Source: CAVUAF01 sp963739375
Lineage (GTDB): Bacteria > Acidobacteriota > Terriglobia > Terriglobales > Acidobacteriaceae
Direction: 5' to 3'
NCBI GenBank assembly: GCA_963739375.1
Contig: CAVUAF010000003.1
Span: 186,001 to 250,000, forward strand
DNA length: 64,000 bases
Position numbers and translations under genes: made by a program
Shown: positions 9,127 through 18,918 of the stretch, one piece after another
How the letters are laid out: the number at the start of each line of letters is the position of its first letter
Position numbering within the stretch: position 1 is the first letter of the stretch
The notes under the pieces: model-generated
Told to the model about the DNA's origin: nothing
The model's database searches: none
The model's input: only the letters and a program-made list of their open reading frames with translations

Positions 9127-9603
9127 ATGCCGCGCCCCAAGCCAGCCCCCGGCCACGACACCAGGACGGTCAAGATCCCGCGCAACACCTGCTTTGGCTG
9201 TGGCCCCGACAATCCCGAGGGCATGCGGCTGCGCTTCCACCTGGACGAGGAGCGGCAGCGGTTCGTGGGGCGGTTGCGGATTCCGCGGCGCTTCCAGGGT
9301 CCGCCGGGACACGTGCACGGCGGCATCATCGCCACCATCCTCGACGAGGCCATGGGCAAGGTGAACAAGCTGCGCTCGGTGGTGGCGCTTACGCGGCACA
9401 TGGAAGTCGAGTACCTGAAGCCGGTGCCGCTCGGTCAGCCGCTGCTGGTGGAGTCCTACGAGTTGCACGTCTACGGGCGCAGCCACGTGCATGCGGCCGA
9501 AATCCGCAACGAGAAAGACGAAGTGCTGGCGCGGGGCCGCGGCACCTTCGTCGCCATCGACCCGCACAAGATGTTCGCGAAGCACGTGAAGCGGGGCCGC
9601 TAA
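9127..9603 (+). CDS. hot-dog fold thioesterase (PaaI-like)
   Basis: A 158-residue protein starting MPRPKPAPGHDTRTVKIP. It contains NTCFGCGPDNPEGMRLRFH, a Cys-containing start common in this branch, and the hot-dog signature GPPGHVHGGIIATILDEAMG, then VEYLKPVPLGQPLLVE. PaaI-like members hydrolyse acyl-CoA thioesters. It is divergent from miaB with 66 bases between the start codons. The substrate cannot be read from sequence. Confidence 0.88.
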   Translation: MPRPKPAPGHDTRTVKIPRNTCFGCGPDNPEGMRLRFHLDEERQRFVGRLRIPRRFQGPPGHVHGGIIATILDEAMGKVNKLRSVVALTRHMEVEYLKPVPLGQPLLVESYELHVYGRSHVHAAEIRNEKDEVLARGRGTFVAIDPHKMFAKHVKRGR

Positions 9604-9746
9604 CACCTACCACAGAGACACAGAAAGCAAGGCGTCGTCGGTCGTCGGTCGTCGGCCGGGGGGGGGACGCCGAAAAGCAGGTCCCTCGCCGCGCTCGGGA
9701 TGACAAAGAGATTTCTCTGTGGCGCTGTGCCTCGGTGGTGGGTGTT
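9602..9746. repeat. word-repeat inverted element in a convergent intergenic gap
   Basis: The left arm (from 9602, containing CACAGAGACACAGAAA) is an imperfect complement of the right arm (9712-9746, containing TTTCTCTGTGGCGCTGTG). Between the arms lie a GTCGTCG microsatellite (about 9632-9656) and a stretch reading GCGCTCGGGATGACAAAGAG. It fills the whole gap between the thioesterase and the SDR, whose stop codon overlaps its edge. No gene is seen here. Confidence 0.6.
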
Positions 9747-10489
9747 CAGACTTCCATCGGCCGCACGACGATCTCTTCAACCGCGGTGTTCTCCGGCACG
9801 GTGACGGCAGTGACGACGAGCCGGCCCAAGGTTGCCGCCGCCATCATCTTGCCGCGCGGCGCTGCGTCCCACGTACCCTCCCAAAGCTCGCTATCCACGC
9901 TGCCGGGAATGAGCGCCAGGACGCGCACGCCGCGACGCCGCATCTCCTCGCGCAGGGTGCAGGTGAAGCCAAGGAGGCCGTGCTTCGACGCGGCATAGGC
10001 GCAGGTGTCCTGGTAGGCGATCTTCACCGCCAGCGACAGCACGTTGACGATGCAGCCGCCCGCGGGCAGGAGCGGGATGGCCAGGCGGGTGCAGAGGAAG
10101 GCGCCGGTGAGATTGGTGTCGAGGACATCGCGCCACAATTCCGGGGGCGTGTTCTCGATCTTGTAGAACCTCTGGAAGATGCCGGCGTTGTTGACCAGAA
10201 CGTCGATGCGGCGGAAGCGCTGCTGCACCGCGGCAAAGAAAGATTCCACGGCGGCGGGATCGCGCACATCGCAACGCTGGGCCAGCACTTCCCTGCCGTA
10301 CCTGGCGAGCGTTTTCGCGGCGGCGGCCAGGCGGCGCGGGTTGCGGCCGGTGATGGCCACCTTCCAGCCGGCGGCGGCGAAGGCTTCGGCAATCGCAAGC
10401 CCGATGCCGCGATTGCCGCCGGTCACGACGGCGAGCTTGGGCGGCGAGGGCTTGGGCTTGGACTTCCGCTTCGGGCTGCGGGGGTTCAT
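9746..10489 (-). CDS. short-chain dehydrogenase/reductase (sepiapterin-reductase candidate)
   Basis: A 247-residue classical SDR. A basic 18-residue tail precedes the NADP(H)-binding motif VVTGGNRGIG (residues 21-30), then VLVNNAG and the catalytic set Ser152, Tyr165, Lys169 (YAASK). It is the last gene of the minus-strand pterin cluster, 60 bases after folE. Known: sepiapterin reductases are SDRs that finish tetrahydrobiopterin synthesis. Inferred: this one may reduce 6-pyruvoyl-tetrahydropterin, because of its position. A generic carbonyl reductase is the alternative. Confidence 0.85.
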   Translation of the reverse strand: MNPRSPKRKSKPKPSPPKLAVVTGGNRGIGLAIAEAFAAAGWKVAITGRNPRRLAAAAKTLARYGREVLAQRCDVRDPAAVESFFAAVQQRFRRIDVLVNNAGIFQRFYKIENTPPELWRDVLDTNLTGAFLCTRLAIPLLPAGGCIVNVLSLAVKIAYQDTCAYAASKHGLLGFTCTLREEMRRRGVRVLALIPGSVDSELWEGTWDAAPRGKMMAAATLGRLVVTAVTVPENTAVEEIVVRPMEV

Positions 10490-10549
10490 ATCAGTAGATT
10501 AGCCCGGCCGAGGGCGGCCGGGCCCTCAAGAATACACGGCAGAAAGGGA

Positions 10550-11149
10550 TCAGATGCCGTTGGCCTTCTGACGAATCAGCGAGAGGAACTCTTCGCGCGT
10601 CTGCTGCTCGGCGCGGAAGCAACCCAGCATGGACGAGGTGACCGCCGCCGAGTGCTGTTTCTCGACGCCGCGCATCATCATGCACAGGTGGCGCGCTTCC
10701 ACTACCACCCCCACGCCCTGCGGCTGGATAACGCGCTGGATGGTTTCTGCGATCTGGGTGGTGAGCCGCTCCTGCACCTGGAGGCGGCGCGCGAAAACGT
10801 CGACCAGGCGCGGGATCTTGCTGAGCCCGATCACCTTGCCGTTGGGGATGTAGGCGACGTGCACTTTGCCGAAGAACGGCAGCATGTGGTGCTCGCAGAG
10901 GCTGAACATCTCGATGTCTTTCACGATGACCATCTCGTCATAGTCCACCGTGAACAGGGCGTTGTTGAGGATCTGGAGCGGGTCTTCCTGGTAGCCCTTG
11001 GTGAGGTGCTGCAGCGCGGCCACGACGCGCTCGGGGGTGCGCTCCAGGCCTTCGCGGCCGGGATCCTCGCCCAGGCGCAGGAGGAGTTCGCGCACCAGAT
11101 CGGCGTCGGCGGCGGCGGTGATGGTCTGCGGTTCTGTGGTTCGCTTCAT
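10550..11149 (-). CDS. folE: GTP cyclohydrolase I FolE
   Basis: A 199-residue enzyme converting GTP to 7,8-dihydroneopterin triphosphate, the first step to folate or biopterin. Zinc ligands are visible as Cys85 and His88 in SLCEHHMLPFFGK and Cys156 in ARHLCMMMRG. The catalytic segment VQERLTTQIAETI and the QHSAAVTSSMLG end are present. Length and motifs are those of type I enzymes. It lies 46 bases after the first PTPS-like gene on the same strand. Confidence 0.96.
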   Translation of the reverse strand: MKRTTEPQTITAAADADLVRELLLRLGEDPGREGLERTPERVVAALQHLTKGYQEDPLQILNNALFTVDYDEMVIVKDIEMFSLCEHHMLPFFGKVHVAYIPNGKVIGLSKIPRLVDVFARRLQVQERLTTQIAETIQRVIQPQGVGVVVEARHLCMMMRGVEKQHSAAVTSSMLGCFRAEQQTREEFLSLIRQKANGI

Positions 11150-11195
11150 TAGGACTGCCTTTCACAGATGCGGCCGGGCAGCTCAAAGTTACAGT

Positions 11196-11615
11196 TTACC
11201 GCCGCGGTGCGCCCCCGCCGGCATATTCGAAGGAGTTGAGCATCGTCTCTTCGATGCGCACCCGGTCGAGATGCGCGTGCGGGAAGCGCGCGAGCATGTC
11301 GTAAATCACGAGACACAGGTTCTCCGTGGTCGGAACAGCGGTGCTGAATTCGGGCAGGAAGTTGAGGTTGCCGAGCTCAAAGCGCTCCAGCACCTCGCGC
11401 TCCACGTAGGCATCGAGGTCGACGAGGTTGCAGACCATGCCGGTGCGCGCGTCCACGGGGCCGGCCACCGTCACCTCCAGCGCGTAGTTGTGCCCGTGGC
11501 CATACGGGTTGTTGCACTTGCCGTAGGTGGCGCGGTTTTCTTCCGCGCTCAGCGCCTCGTTGTGCAGCCGGTGGGAGGCGGAGAAGAGATAGCGCCGGGT
11601 GAGGTAGGCCTTCAT
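11196..11615 (-). CDS. 6-pyruvoyl-tetrahydropterin synthase homologue lacking the Asp-His pair
   Basis: A 139-residue protein of the COG0720 family. The zinc/catalytic motif is GKCNNPYGHGHNY (Cys34, His40, His42, with His15 in FSASHR). Cys plus five residues plus HGH is the arrangement of animal-type PTPS rather than QueD. The region that should hold the catalytic Asp-His reads LERFELGNLN, so Asp-His appears replaced by Glu80-Leu81. The late glutamate is kept (IEETM). It may have a different substrate or assist its paralogue. Confidence 0.85.
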   Translation of the reverse strand: MKAYLTRRYLFSASHRLHNEALSAEENRATYGKCNNPYGHGHNYALEVTVAGPVDARTGMVCNLVDLDAYVEREVLERFELGNLNFLPEFSTAVPTTENLCLVIYDMLARFPHAHLDRVRIEETMLNSFEYAGGGAPRR

Positions 11616-11623
11616 AGCATTAG

Positions 11624-11715
11624 TTATTCGTTATTGGTTATTCGTTATTGGAAAGCAACTTTGGTGCAACGGCACCTTCACTAATAACCAATAGCGAATA
11701 ACCAATAGCGAATCA
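11624..11715. repeat. 25-bp-arm AT-rich inverted repeat
   Basis: Two 25-base arms (11627-11651 and 11688-11712) are complementary except for two positions that would be G-U pairs in RNA. Each arm is itself a double copy of an ATTCGTTATTGGTT-like word. It fills the gap between the two PTPS-type genes, so it could shape processing or stability of the polycistronic message. Confidence 0.7.
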
Positions 11716-11716
11716 T

Positions 11717-12124
11717 TCACTCTCCGTAGTAATCCACAAACAGATCCGGCGTCTCATAGACGCGCACGCGATGGAGCTGGGCCACGCGCAGCTTCGCAAC
11801 CAGGCGCTGCCAGATGGCGATAGCGAGGTTTTCGGTGGTAGGAATCAGCGCGCGAAATTCCGGCACCTCGTGGTTCAGGAAGCGATGGTCGAGGGCGTCG
11901 AGCACCTCGCGATGCAGTATTTCTTTCAGGTCCTTCAGGTCCACGACGAAGCCGGAGCGCGGATTGACTTCGCCCTTTACCGTGACCTCCAGGGTGTAGT
12001 TGTGGCCATGGCCGTGCGGGTTATTGCACTTCCCGAACAGGCGCTGGTTCTCTTCCGGGGTCAGCTCCGGGTTGTGGTAGTAGTGCGAAGCGGAGAACTC
12101 GGCCTTACGGGTTAGATAGACCAT
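11717..12124 (-). CDS. 6-pyruvoyl-tetrahydropterin synthase, animal-type motif
   Basis: A 135-residue protein starting MVYLTRKAEFSASHYYHNPE. The zinc and catalytic motif is GKCNNPHGHGHNY (Cys33, His39, His41, His14), and the Asp79-His80 pair is intact (LDALDHRFLN), as is the late glutamate (VYETPD). It closely follows the mammalian PTPS pattern. The frame is open upstream to 12199, but that part is only translated repeat, so ATG at 12124 is chosen. Expected reaction: dihydroneopterin triphosphate to 6-pyruvoyl-tetrahydropterin. A queuosine-type 6-carboxytetrahydropterin synthase role is the alternative. Confidence 0.9.
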   Translation of the reverse strand: MVYLTRKAEFSASHYYHNPELTPEENQRLFGKCNNPHGHGHNYTLEVTVKGEVNPRSGFVVDLKDLKEILHREVLDALDHRFLNHEVPEFRALIPTTENLAIAIWQRLVAKLRVAQLHRVRVYETPDLFVDYYGE

Positions 12125-12141
12125 AGCGCATCCCGGCACGA

Positions 12142-12221
12142 TTGAGTAATTGGGTAATTGAGAAATTGAAAGCCTGACGGATTCAACTTCATCAATCACT
12201 CAATTTCGCGATTACCCGATT
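12142..12221. repeat. AT-rich inverted repeat overlapping the glycosyltransferase 3' end
   Basis: A left arm rich in AATTGGGTAATTGAGAAATTGA pairs, with a few G-U or mismatched positions, with a right arm ending CGCGATTACCCGATT at about 12221. The right arm contains the stop codon and last codons of the glycosyltransferase (12192-12221). It is one of the word-built intergenic hairpins. Confidence 0.55.
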
Positions 12222-13280
12222 TGCCGTGTATTCCCTTCCTTTCCACTGGACGGCGCGGCCCGTGTGGTAGCGGATGGCGGAGCGCGCCAGAAGATACACA
12301 AACAGCGGCAGGCCGAACAGGGCCACCGCTTCCGCCTTGGCGCCGGCGTGGGCCCGGCGAATGCGGCGTAAGAACATGCCGTACGTCCCCGTCGCCAGCG
12401 TTCCGGCGATGATCGCGCCCACCGTGCTGCGGTGCGCCAGCGCCGCGACGAAGGCCGCGCTGCCGCCGGTGATCAGCGCAAATTCCAGCGCGCGTTGCAG
12501 CGCCAGGCCCCCGGCATGCGGAAACAGCAGCGCCAGGTTCTTGGTCCAACCCTCGCACAGCTCACGGAAGGTGCGATACATCCGGGTGCGGACCGCGTCG
12601 CCGCCAAAGCGGAAGCGCAAGCGGCGGCCGCTGCGCTTGACCAGGCGCGCCAACTCGACGTCTTCGAGCAGGCTGGCGCGCACCGTTGCGTGGCCGCCGA
12701 CGGCATCGTAGGCGTCGCGGCGAATGAGCAGGTACTGGCCATTGGCCGCCGCCACCGGCGAGTTCGGGTCGCACACGTCGCGCGGCCGGTAGGTTCCGGC
12801 AAGCTCGGCGAAGACCAGCGGGAGAACCGCCAACTCCCATAACGTGCGCATCTCCTGGGCGGGTGAATACGAGAGTAGCGCCGCCTGGTGTTGTTCGGCT
12901 TCCTGCAGGGCGCGCGCCAGCGAGCCGGGGAGATGCACGGTGTCGGCGTCGGTGAAGAGCAGCCACTCACCGCCGGCGTAGCGCGCGCCAGTGGCGAGCG
13001 CATTCTGCTTACCGCACCAGCCATCGGCCAGCGGGTCGGCCGCGAGCACCTGGACGCCCGCAAAGCTGCCGGCGAGCGCCGCGGTGGCGTCGGTGGAGTG
13101 GTCGTCGACCACGATGATTTCGGCTTCAACGCCCTCCTGCTCCACCAGCGAGGCGAGGCAGGCGGCGAGGCACGCGGCTTCGTTGCGCGCGGGCACGACG
13201 ACCGACACCTTGGGCGCGGCACCGGTGCCGTGCGCCGGCGGGTGGTGCGCGTGGCGCTCGCGGGTGGGAGGAAGGGTCAC
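12192..13280 (-). CDS. family 2 glycosyltransferase with C-terminal membrane helices
   Basis: About 362 residues from a GTG at 13280. The GT-A fold is shown by VSVVVPARNEAACLAACL, IIVVDDHSTDAT and the DxD-type FTDADTVHLPG, then LEDVELARLVK. The C-terminal third has three or four hydrophobic segments (ALITGGSAAFVAALA, VALFGLPLFVYLLA). This layout is common in membrane-lipid or carotenoid-type glycosyltransferases. It is first in the same-strand run that continues into the pterin genes; a functional link is only a guess. The last codons lie in a repeat. Confidence 0.85.
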   Translation of the reverse strand: MTLPPTRERHAHHPPAHGTGAAPKVSVVVPARNEAACLAACLASLVEQEGVEAEIIVVDDHSTDATAALAGSFAGVQVLAADPLADGWCGKQNALATGARYAGGEWLLFTDADTVHLPGSLARALQEAEQHQAALLSYSPAQEMRTLWELAVLPLVFAELAGTYRPRDVCDPNSPVAAANGQYLLIRRDAYDAVGGHATVRASLLEDVELARLVKRSGRRLRFRFGGDAVRTRMYRTFRELCEGWTKNLALLFPHAGGLALQRALEFALITGGSAAFVAALAHRSTVGAIIAGTLATGTYGMFLRRIRRAHAGAKAEAVALFGLPLFVYLLARSAIRYHTGRAVQWKGREYTANRVIAKLSD

Positions 13281-13306
13281 AGTGACCAAGTTGTTATTAT
13301 ACGAAG

Positions 13307-13813
13307 GTGAGCCGCTGGGCCGCATTCGCCGTTGCCGTCTGCCTGCTGCTGGCAGGCTGCGACCGCGGTGTCCGCCCGGCGCAAATCGGCCGGCCGGCGC
13401 CCGACTTCGTGGTGCAGGATGCGGAGCGCCGTGTCGCGCTCCACGACCTGCGCGGCAAGACCGTGGTGCTGAACTTCTGGGCGAGCTGGTGCCCGCCATG
13501 CCTTGCCGAAGTGCCTTCGCTGGTGGCGCTCCATGCGCGACTGGGCGAGGGCGTGGTGATCTTCGCCGTCAGTGAAGACGAGGACGAAACCGCCTATCGC
13601 AATTTCATCCGCGATCACAACATCAAGTTTCTGACCATCCGCGACACCGGGCACAGCAACCGGCTGTACGGCACCCTCGCCTTTCCCGAGACCTTCATCA
13701 TCGATCCCGAGGGCGTAATCCGGCGGAAGTTCATTGGCCCGGTGGAATGGACGAGTCCCGAGGTCCTCGAATACCTCAGCCGACTGCCGCGCGCGCAACG
13801 CGCCGGCAACTAG
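13307..13813 (+). CDS. TlpA-like thioredoxin lipoprotein
   Basis: A 168-residue protein from a GTG start. The signal sequence ends in a lipobox (AVCLLLAGC), so it should be anchored to a membrane and face the periplasm. The redox motif is FWASWCPPCLAEVPSL, followed by the TlpA/ResA insert and the cis-Pro region FPETFIIDP. It probably reduces disulfides in cytochrome c or metal-site maturation, which fits the nearby cytochrome c and copper ATPase. It is divergent from the glycosyltransferase and converges on the P-type ATPase, 6 bases apart. Confidence 0.92.
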   Translation: MSRWAAFAVAVCLLLAGCDRGVRPAQIGRPAPDFVVQDAERRVALHDLRGKTVVLNFWASWCPPCLAEVPSLVALHARLGEGVVIFAVSEDEDETAYRNFIRDHNIKFLTIRDTGHSNRLYGTLAFPETFIIDPEGVIRRKFIGPVEWTSPEVLEYLSRLPRAQRAGN

Positions 13814-13819
13814 CTTCCT

Positions 13820-16225
<2,406 letters not shown>

Positions 16226-16299
16226 CGGGGTCCTTGCTAAAACCACCACTGTAGTAGATTCTTCCCGGTACAAGCCAGACGCAAGTCGCGAGAATCCTG

Positions 16300-16527
16300 A
16301 TGACCGCCCTCGATGTGGTGTTCCGCTATGGCATGGCGCCGCAGGCGCAGCAGATGCACGCGCTGGATGCGGTGCGCGAGGTGTACGGCATCCGCCGCAT
16401 CAGCTTCGACGAGAAGGAGCGCACGGTGCGGGTGGAGTTCGATGCCACGCGCCTGAACGCCGAGATCGTGGCTGACCTGCTGCGCCAAGCAGGGCTTGAC
16501 GTGCGCGAACGCGTGGCCCTGGTCTGA
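16300..16527 (+). CDS. small HMA-like protein without metal-binding cysteines
   Basis: A 75-residue protein with the order beta-alpha-beta-beta-alpha-beta typical of heavy-metal-associated domains (GIRRISFDEKERTVRVEFD, then AEIVADLLRQAGLDV). The CxxC loop is missing; the region reads YGMAPQAQQMHALD. It starts 74 bases from the divergent copper ATPase. It may be a regulatory or degenerate partner of the ATPase. The fold is inferred from pattern only. Confidence 0.7.
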   Translation: MTALDVVFRYGMAPQAQQMHALDAVREVYGIRRISFDEKERTVRVEFDATRLNAEIVADLLRQAGLDVRERVALV

Positions 16528-16542
16528 GCCCCGCGCCGTTAA

Positions 16543-16570
16543 CCCACCCTTCGCTGCGCTCAGGATGGGG
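16543..16570. repeat. short word repeat (CTTCGCTGCGCTCAGGATG type)
   Basis: CCCTTCGCTGCGCTCAGGAT lies just before tRNA-Arg. Related text occurs at about 9683-9702, 61188-61210 and 61281-61300, always in intergenic DNA. Confidence 0.5.
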
Positions 16571-16596
16571 CACCCGCACCCCTTTGGGAGAAAGAA

Positions 16597-16673
16597 TGGC
16601 GCGCCCTGAGAGATTCGAACTCCCGACCTTCTGGTTCGTAGCCAGACGCTCTATCCAACTGAGCTAAGGGCGC
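16597..16673 (-). tRNA. tRNA-Arg (anticodon ACG)
   Basis: A full cloverleaf is visible on the minus strand: acceptor GCGCCCT pairing with AGGGCGC, D-arm GCTCAGTTGGATAGAGC, anticodon arm TCTGG-CTACGAA-CCAGA with ACG, T-arm GGGAG-TTCGAAT-CTCTC, discriminator G and an encoded CCA. The A34 should be edited to inosine to read CGN codons. Confidence 0.97.
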
Positions 16674-16937
16674 GCGGACACGGTGAGCGGAGAACTTGAT
16701 TATAGCGGGGAGGGCGGCAGAGCGTAAAGGCGAGCGCGCATCGGCGGGACACGCAACCAGCTAGCCGCGGTCGGTTGCCAGTGGTCAGTCCCCGTTCTTG
16801 CGCGACGCGAAGGATGGTGTACCGCCGGGGTCAAGACTCTGCGGCCTGTGACGAGGGTCACAGCTAGGCGGCGGGCGGAGGCGTCTGATAAGGTTACGCC
16901 GCACCCAAGCGGGTGACAATTGCGGGGAGGATACGAA

Positions 16938-17270
16938 ATGAAACGGACTCTCATTCTGGCCTTATGTGGCGCGCTGGTGCTGATGGTGGCAATGCCGGCC
17001 GCGGCGCAGACGGCCGCGGACACGTACAAAGCCAAGTGCGCCATGTGCCACGGCGCCGACGGCAAGGGCGACACGATGATGGGCAAGAAGATGGAGCTCA
17101 AGCCGCTCGGCTCGGACGCGGTGCAGAAGATGAGCGATGCCGACCTGAAGGGCGTCATCGAGAACGGCAAAGAAGGGCCGAAGGGCAAGATGGTGGCGAA
17201 CAAAGGCAAGATTGCCGATAAGGACATCGCCGGCCTGGTGACCTACATCCGCAGCCTCAAGGGAAAGTAA
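16938..17270 (+). CDS. periplasmic class I cytochrome c
   Basis: A 110-residue protein with a signal peptide (MKRTLILALCGALVLMVAMP, cut after AAAQ), one heme-attachment site CAMCH and downstream methionines able to serve as the sixth ligand (GKMVANKGKI). Length fits a small monoheme electron carrier. ATG at 16938 follows GGGGAGG (16924-16930). The single-gene unit is closed by a strong terminator. Confidence 0.92.
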   Translation: MKRTLILALCGALVLMVAMPAAAQTAADTYKAKCAMCHGADGKGDTMMGKKMELKPLGSDAVQKMSDADLKGVIENGKEGPKGKMVANKGKIADKDIAGLVTYIRSLKGK

Positions 17271-17283
17271 TCCAGCGCACGCA

Positions 17284-17323
17284 CGGCGCCGGCGGGGGCC
17301 ACGGCTCCCGCCGCGTCGTTTTT
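17284..17323. terminator. intrinsic terminator after cytochrome c
   Basis: GGCGGG (17291-17296) pairs with CCCGCC (17307-17312), extended by GC pairs around the loop, followed by a T run at 17319-17323. The stop codon of the convergent beta-helix gene overlaps its right edge. Confidence 0.65.
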
Positions 17324-18797
17324 ATGGCGAGGTCGCTCGCAAGGGAACGGCCGTGCCGTCGTGAGTGTTGCCGCCGGAGTCGGTCAAGCGGGCGCGCTCC
17401 CCGCGAAAGAGCGGACGCAGACCCTGGAACCGGTTGCCGCGCAACGTGATCTCCGCGTCATCCGTCACCACCACCGCGGGGATGCTGCTCTGCCCCCCGC
17501 TGTGAAAGAGATTATCTTCCAGCCGAATTCCCTGCGCCGCGCCGAGCACTTCGGCGAGCGGGTGCTCGGTACTGCCGGCCTCCACCTGGTTCCGGCGGAA
17601 CCGCACGTCGCGCACGCCGAAGCGGCCGGCAGCGTCGCCGCATCCGCCTTGCGGGTTCGAGTTCTGGAGGCGCAAGGCCGGGCCGCGCAGCGCCCGGATG
17701 ACGTTGCCGGTGATGACCGCGCCGGCGAGGCAATGGCCGCCGGCGGCGTAGAAGAAGATGCCGCGTTGCGCGGTGTCCAGCAACTGGTTGCGCACGATCG
17801 CGATGTCGTGGCGCGTCTCTTCGCGCGCGTCCCAGGTAATGGGGCCGGAGCGCAGCAGCACGTTATCCCTGACCCGCACCGCACTCCCGACCACCTCGAT
17901 GCCAAAGGCGCGGCTGTCGGTCACGTGATTGCGCCGCACCGTGCCCTGCATCGCGCCGCCGACGGAGATGCCGAAGATGCGCGCGTTGGTCGAGTTGGGG
18001 CCGCGCACCTCGTTGTCGGCGATGTCGAAACCGCTGATGGCGGCCTGGCTGTCACCGGAAAACAACTCGATGCCCGAAGTGTCGGCGGCCGGCGAATCGC
18101 CGGGGAGCACGGTGTTGCGCGTGATGGAGATGCGGGTGAGGGGGGACTTCTCTTCCGCGGTGAACTTGAAGCAGCCGGTGCGGATGCCGGTGTTGTCGCA
18201 ACGGTTGTCCGCGACGCGGATGTCGTGCGAGGCGCCGAACTGCGCGAAGAGCCACAGCGCGGCCGTGTTGTCGTCGTGCCGCCCGGTGTCGGAGAAGGTG
18301 TTGTGGACAATCGCGGCGTGCACCCACCCGGCGCCGATGATGGCCATGTCCGAGGTGTCGCGGAAGCTCGAGTTCGTTATCCGCAGGTCGCGGAGCGCGT
18401 AGCCGCGCTCGGCCAGGAGGCGGAGCCCGACCGTGCGGACGCCGCGATTGTGCGCGGCGTTGCCGTCCAAAGTGCAGGAGTCGATGGTGATGCCCGGCTC
18501 GTCCCCCTGACCGCGATTGCGCAGCATGACCTCGAGGTTCGCCCCGTCAGCCTGCACCATGACGCTGCCGGGCTCGCAGCGCAGGGTAAGGCGGGGATAC
18601 AGGACGGCCGTGGCGGCCAATGGAAAGGTAGTGCGGGCCGGCACGACGGCGGTCCCGCGCCGCGTGCCGCGAGCGGTTGCCGCATCGAGGCAGGCCTGCA
18701 GGCCAGTGGTGGGCGCGCAGCGCACCGTGGCCGCGCACGCGGGCACGGCGACCACGCCAATCAACAGCGCACGAGCGACAGCTTTCACGCCCCGCAT
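17322..18797 (-). CDS. secreted right-handed beta-helix protein
   Basis: A 491-residue exported protein. A signal peptide (AVARALLIGVVAVPACA) is followed by a pectate-lyase-like N-cap (GLQACLDAATARG, TAVVPARTTFPL) and many beta-helix rungs with the NxV-spacing pattern (ITIDSCTLDGNAAHNRGV, ISITRNTVL, VRRNHVTDSRAFGIEV, VITGNVIRAL). It resembles the one at 4491-6194 in architecture but not closely in sequence. Likely role: polysaccharide binding or cleavage outside the cytoplasm. Confidence 0.85.
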   Translation of the reverse strand: MRGVKAVARALLIGVVAVPACAATVRCAPTTGLQACLDAATARGTRRGTAVVPARTTFPLAATAVLYPRLTLRCEPGSVMVQADGANLEVMLRNRGQGDEPGITIDSCTLDGNAAHNRGVRTVGLRLLAERGYALRDLRITNSSFRDTSDMAIIGAGWVHAAIVHNTFSDTGRHDDNTAALWLFAQFGASHDIRVADNRCDNTGIRTGCFKFTAEEKSPLTRISITRNTVLPGDSPAADTSGIELFSGDSQAAISGFDIADNEVRGPNSTNARIFGISVGGAMQGTVRRNHVTDSRAFGIEVVGSAVRVRDNVLLRSGPITWDAREETRHDIAIVRNQLLDTAQRGIFFYAAGGHCLAGAVITGNVIRALRGPALRLQNSNPQGGCGDAAGRFGVRDVRFRRNQVEAGSTEHPLAEVLGAAQGIRLEDNLFHSGGQSSIPAVVVTDDAEITLRGNRFQGLRPLFRGERARLTDSGGNTHDGTAVPLRATSP

Positions 18798-18918
18798 TCT
18801 AACTGCCGAAGGGCCGCCGTGGCGCCGGGAGAGCCCTACACAATGCTTGCGCGGCGCGCGGCTTCATAGCACAATGCGCAGCATTGGGGGCACGCGCGGC
18901 GCGCTTCCTGCTTCGTCC

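Noticed and set aside
9632..9656. Possible CRISPR-like short repeats (GTCGTCG units)
   Set aside because: Only a 7-base microsatellite without spacers; part of the intergenic repeat element.
12125..12199. 25-residue N-terminal extension of the second PTPS gene
   Set aside because: It is the translation of the AT-rich repeat (reads SISQLPNYSI); family proteins start at the internal ATG.
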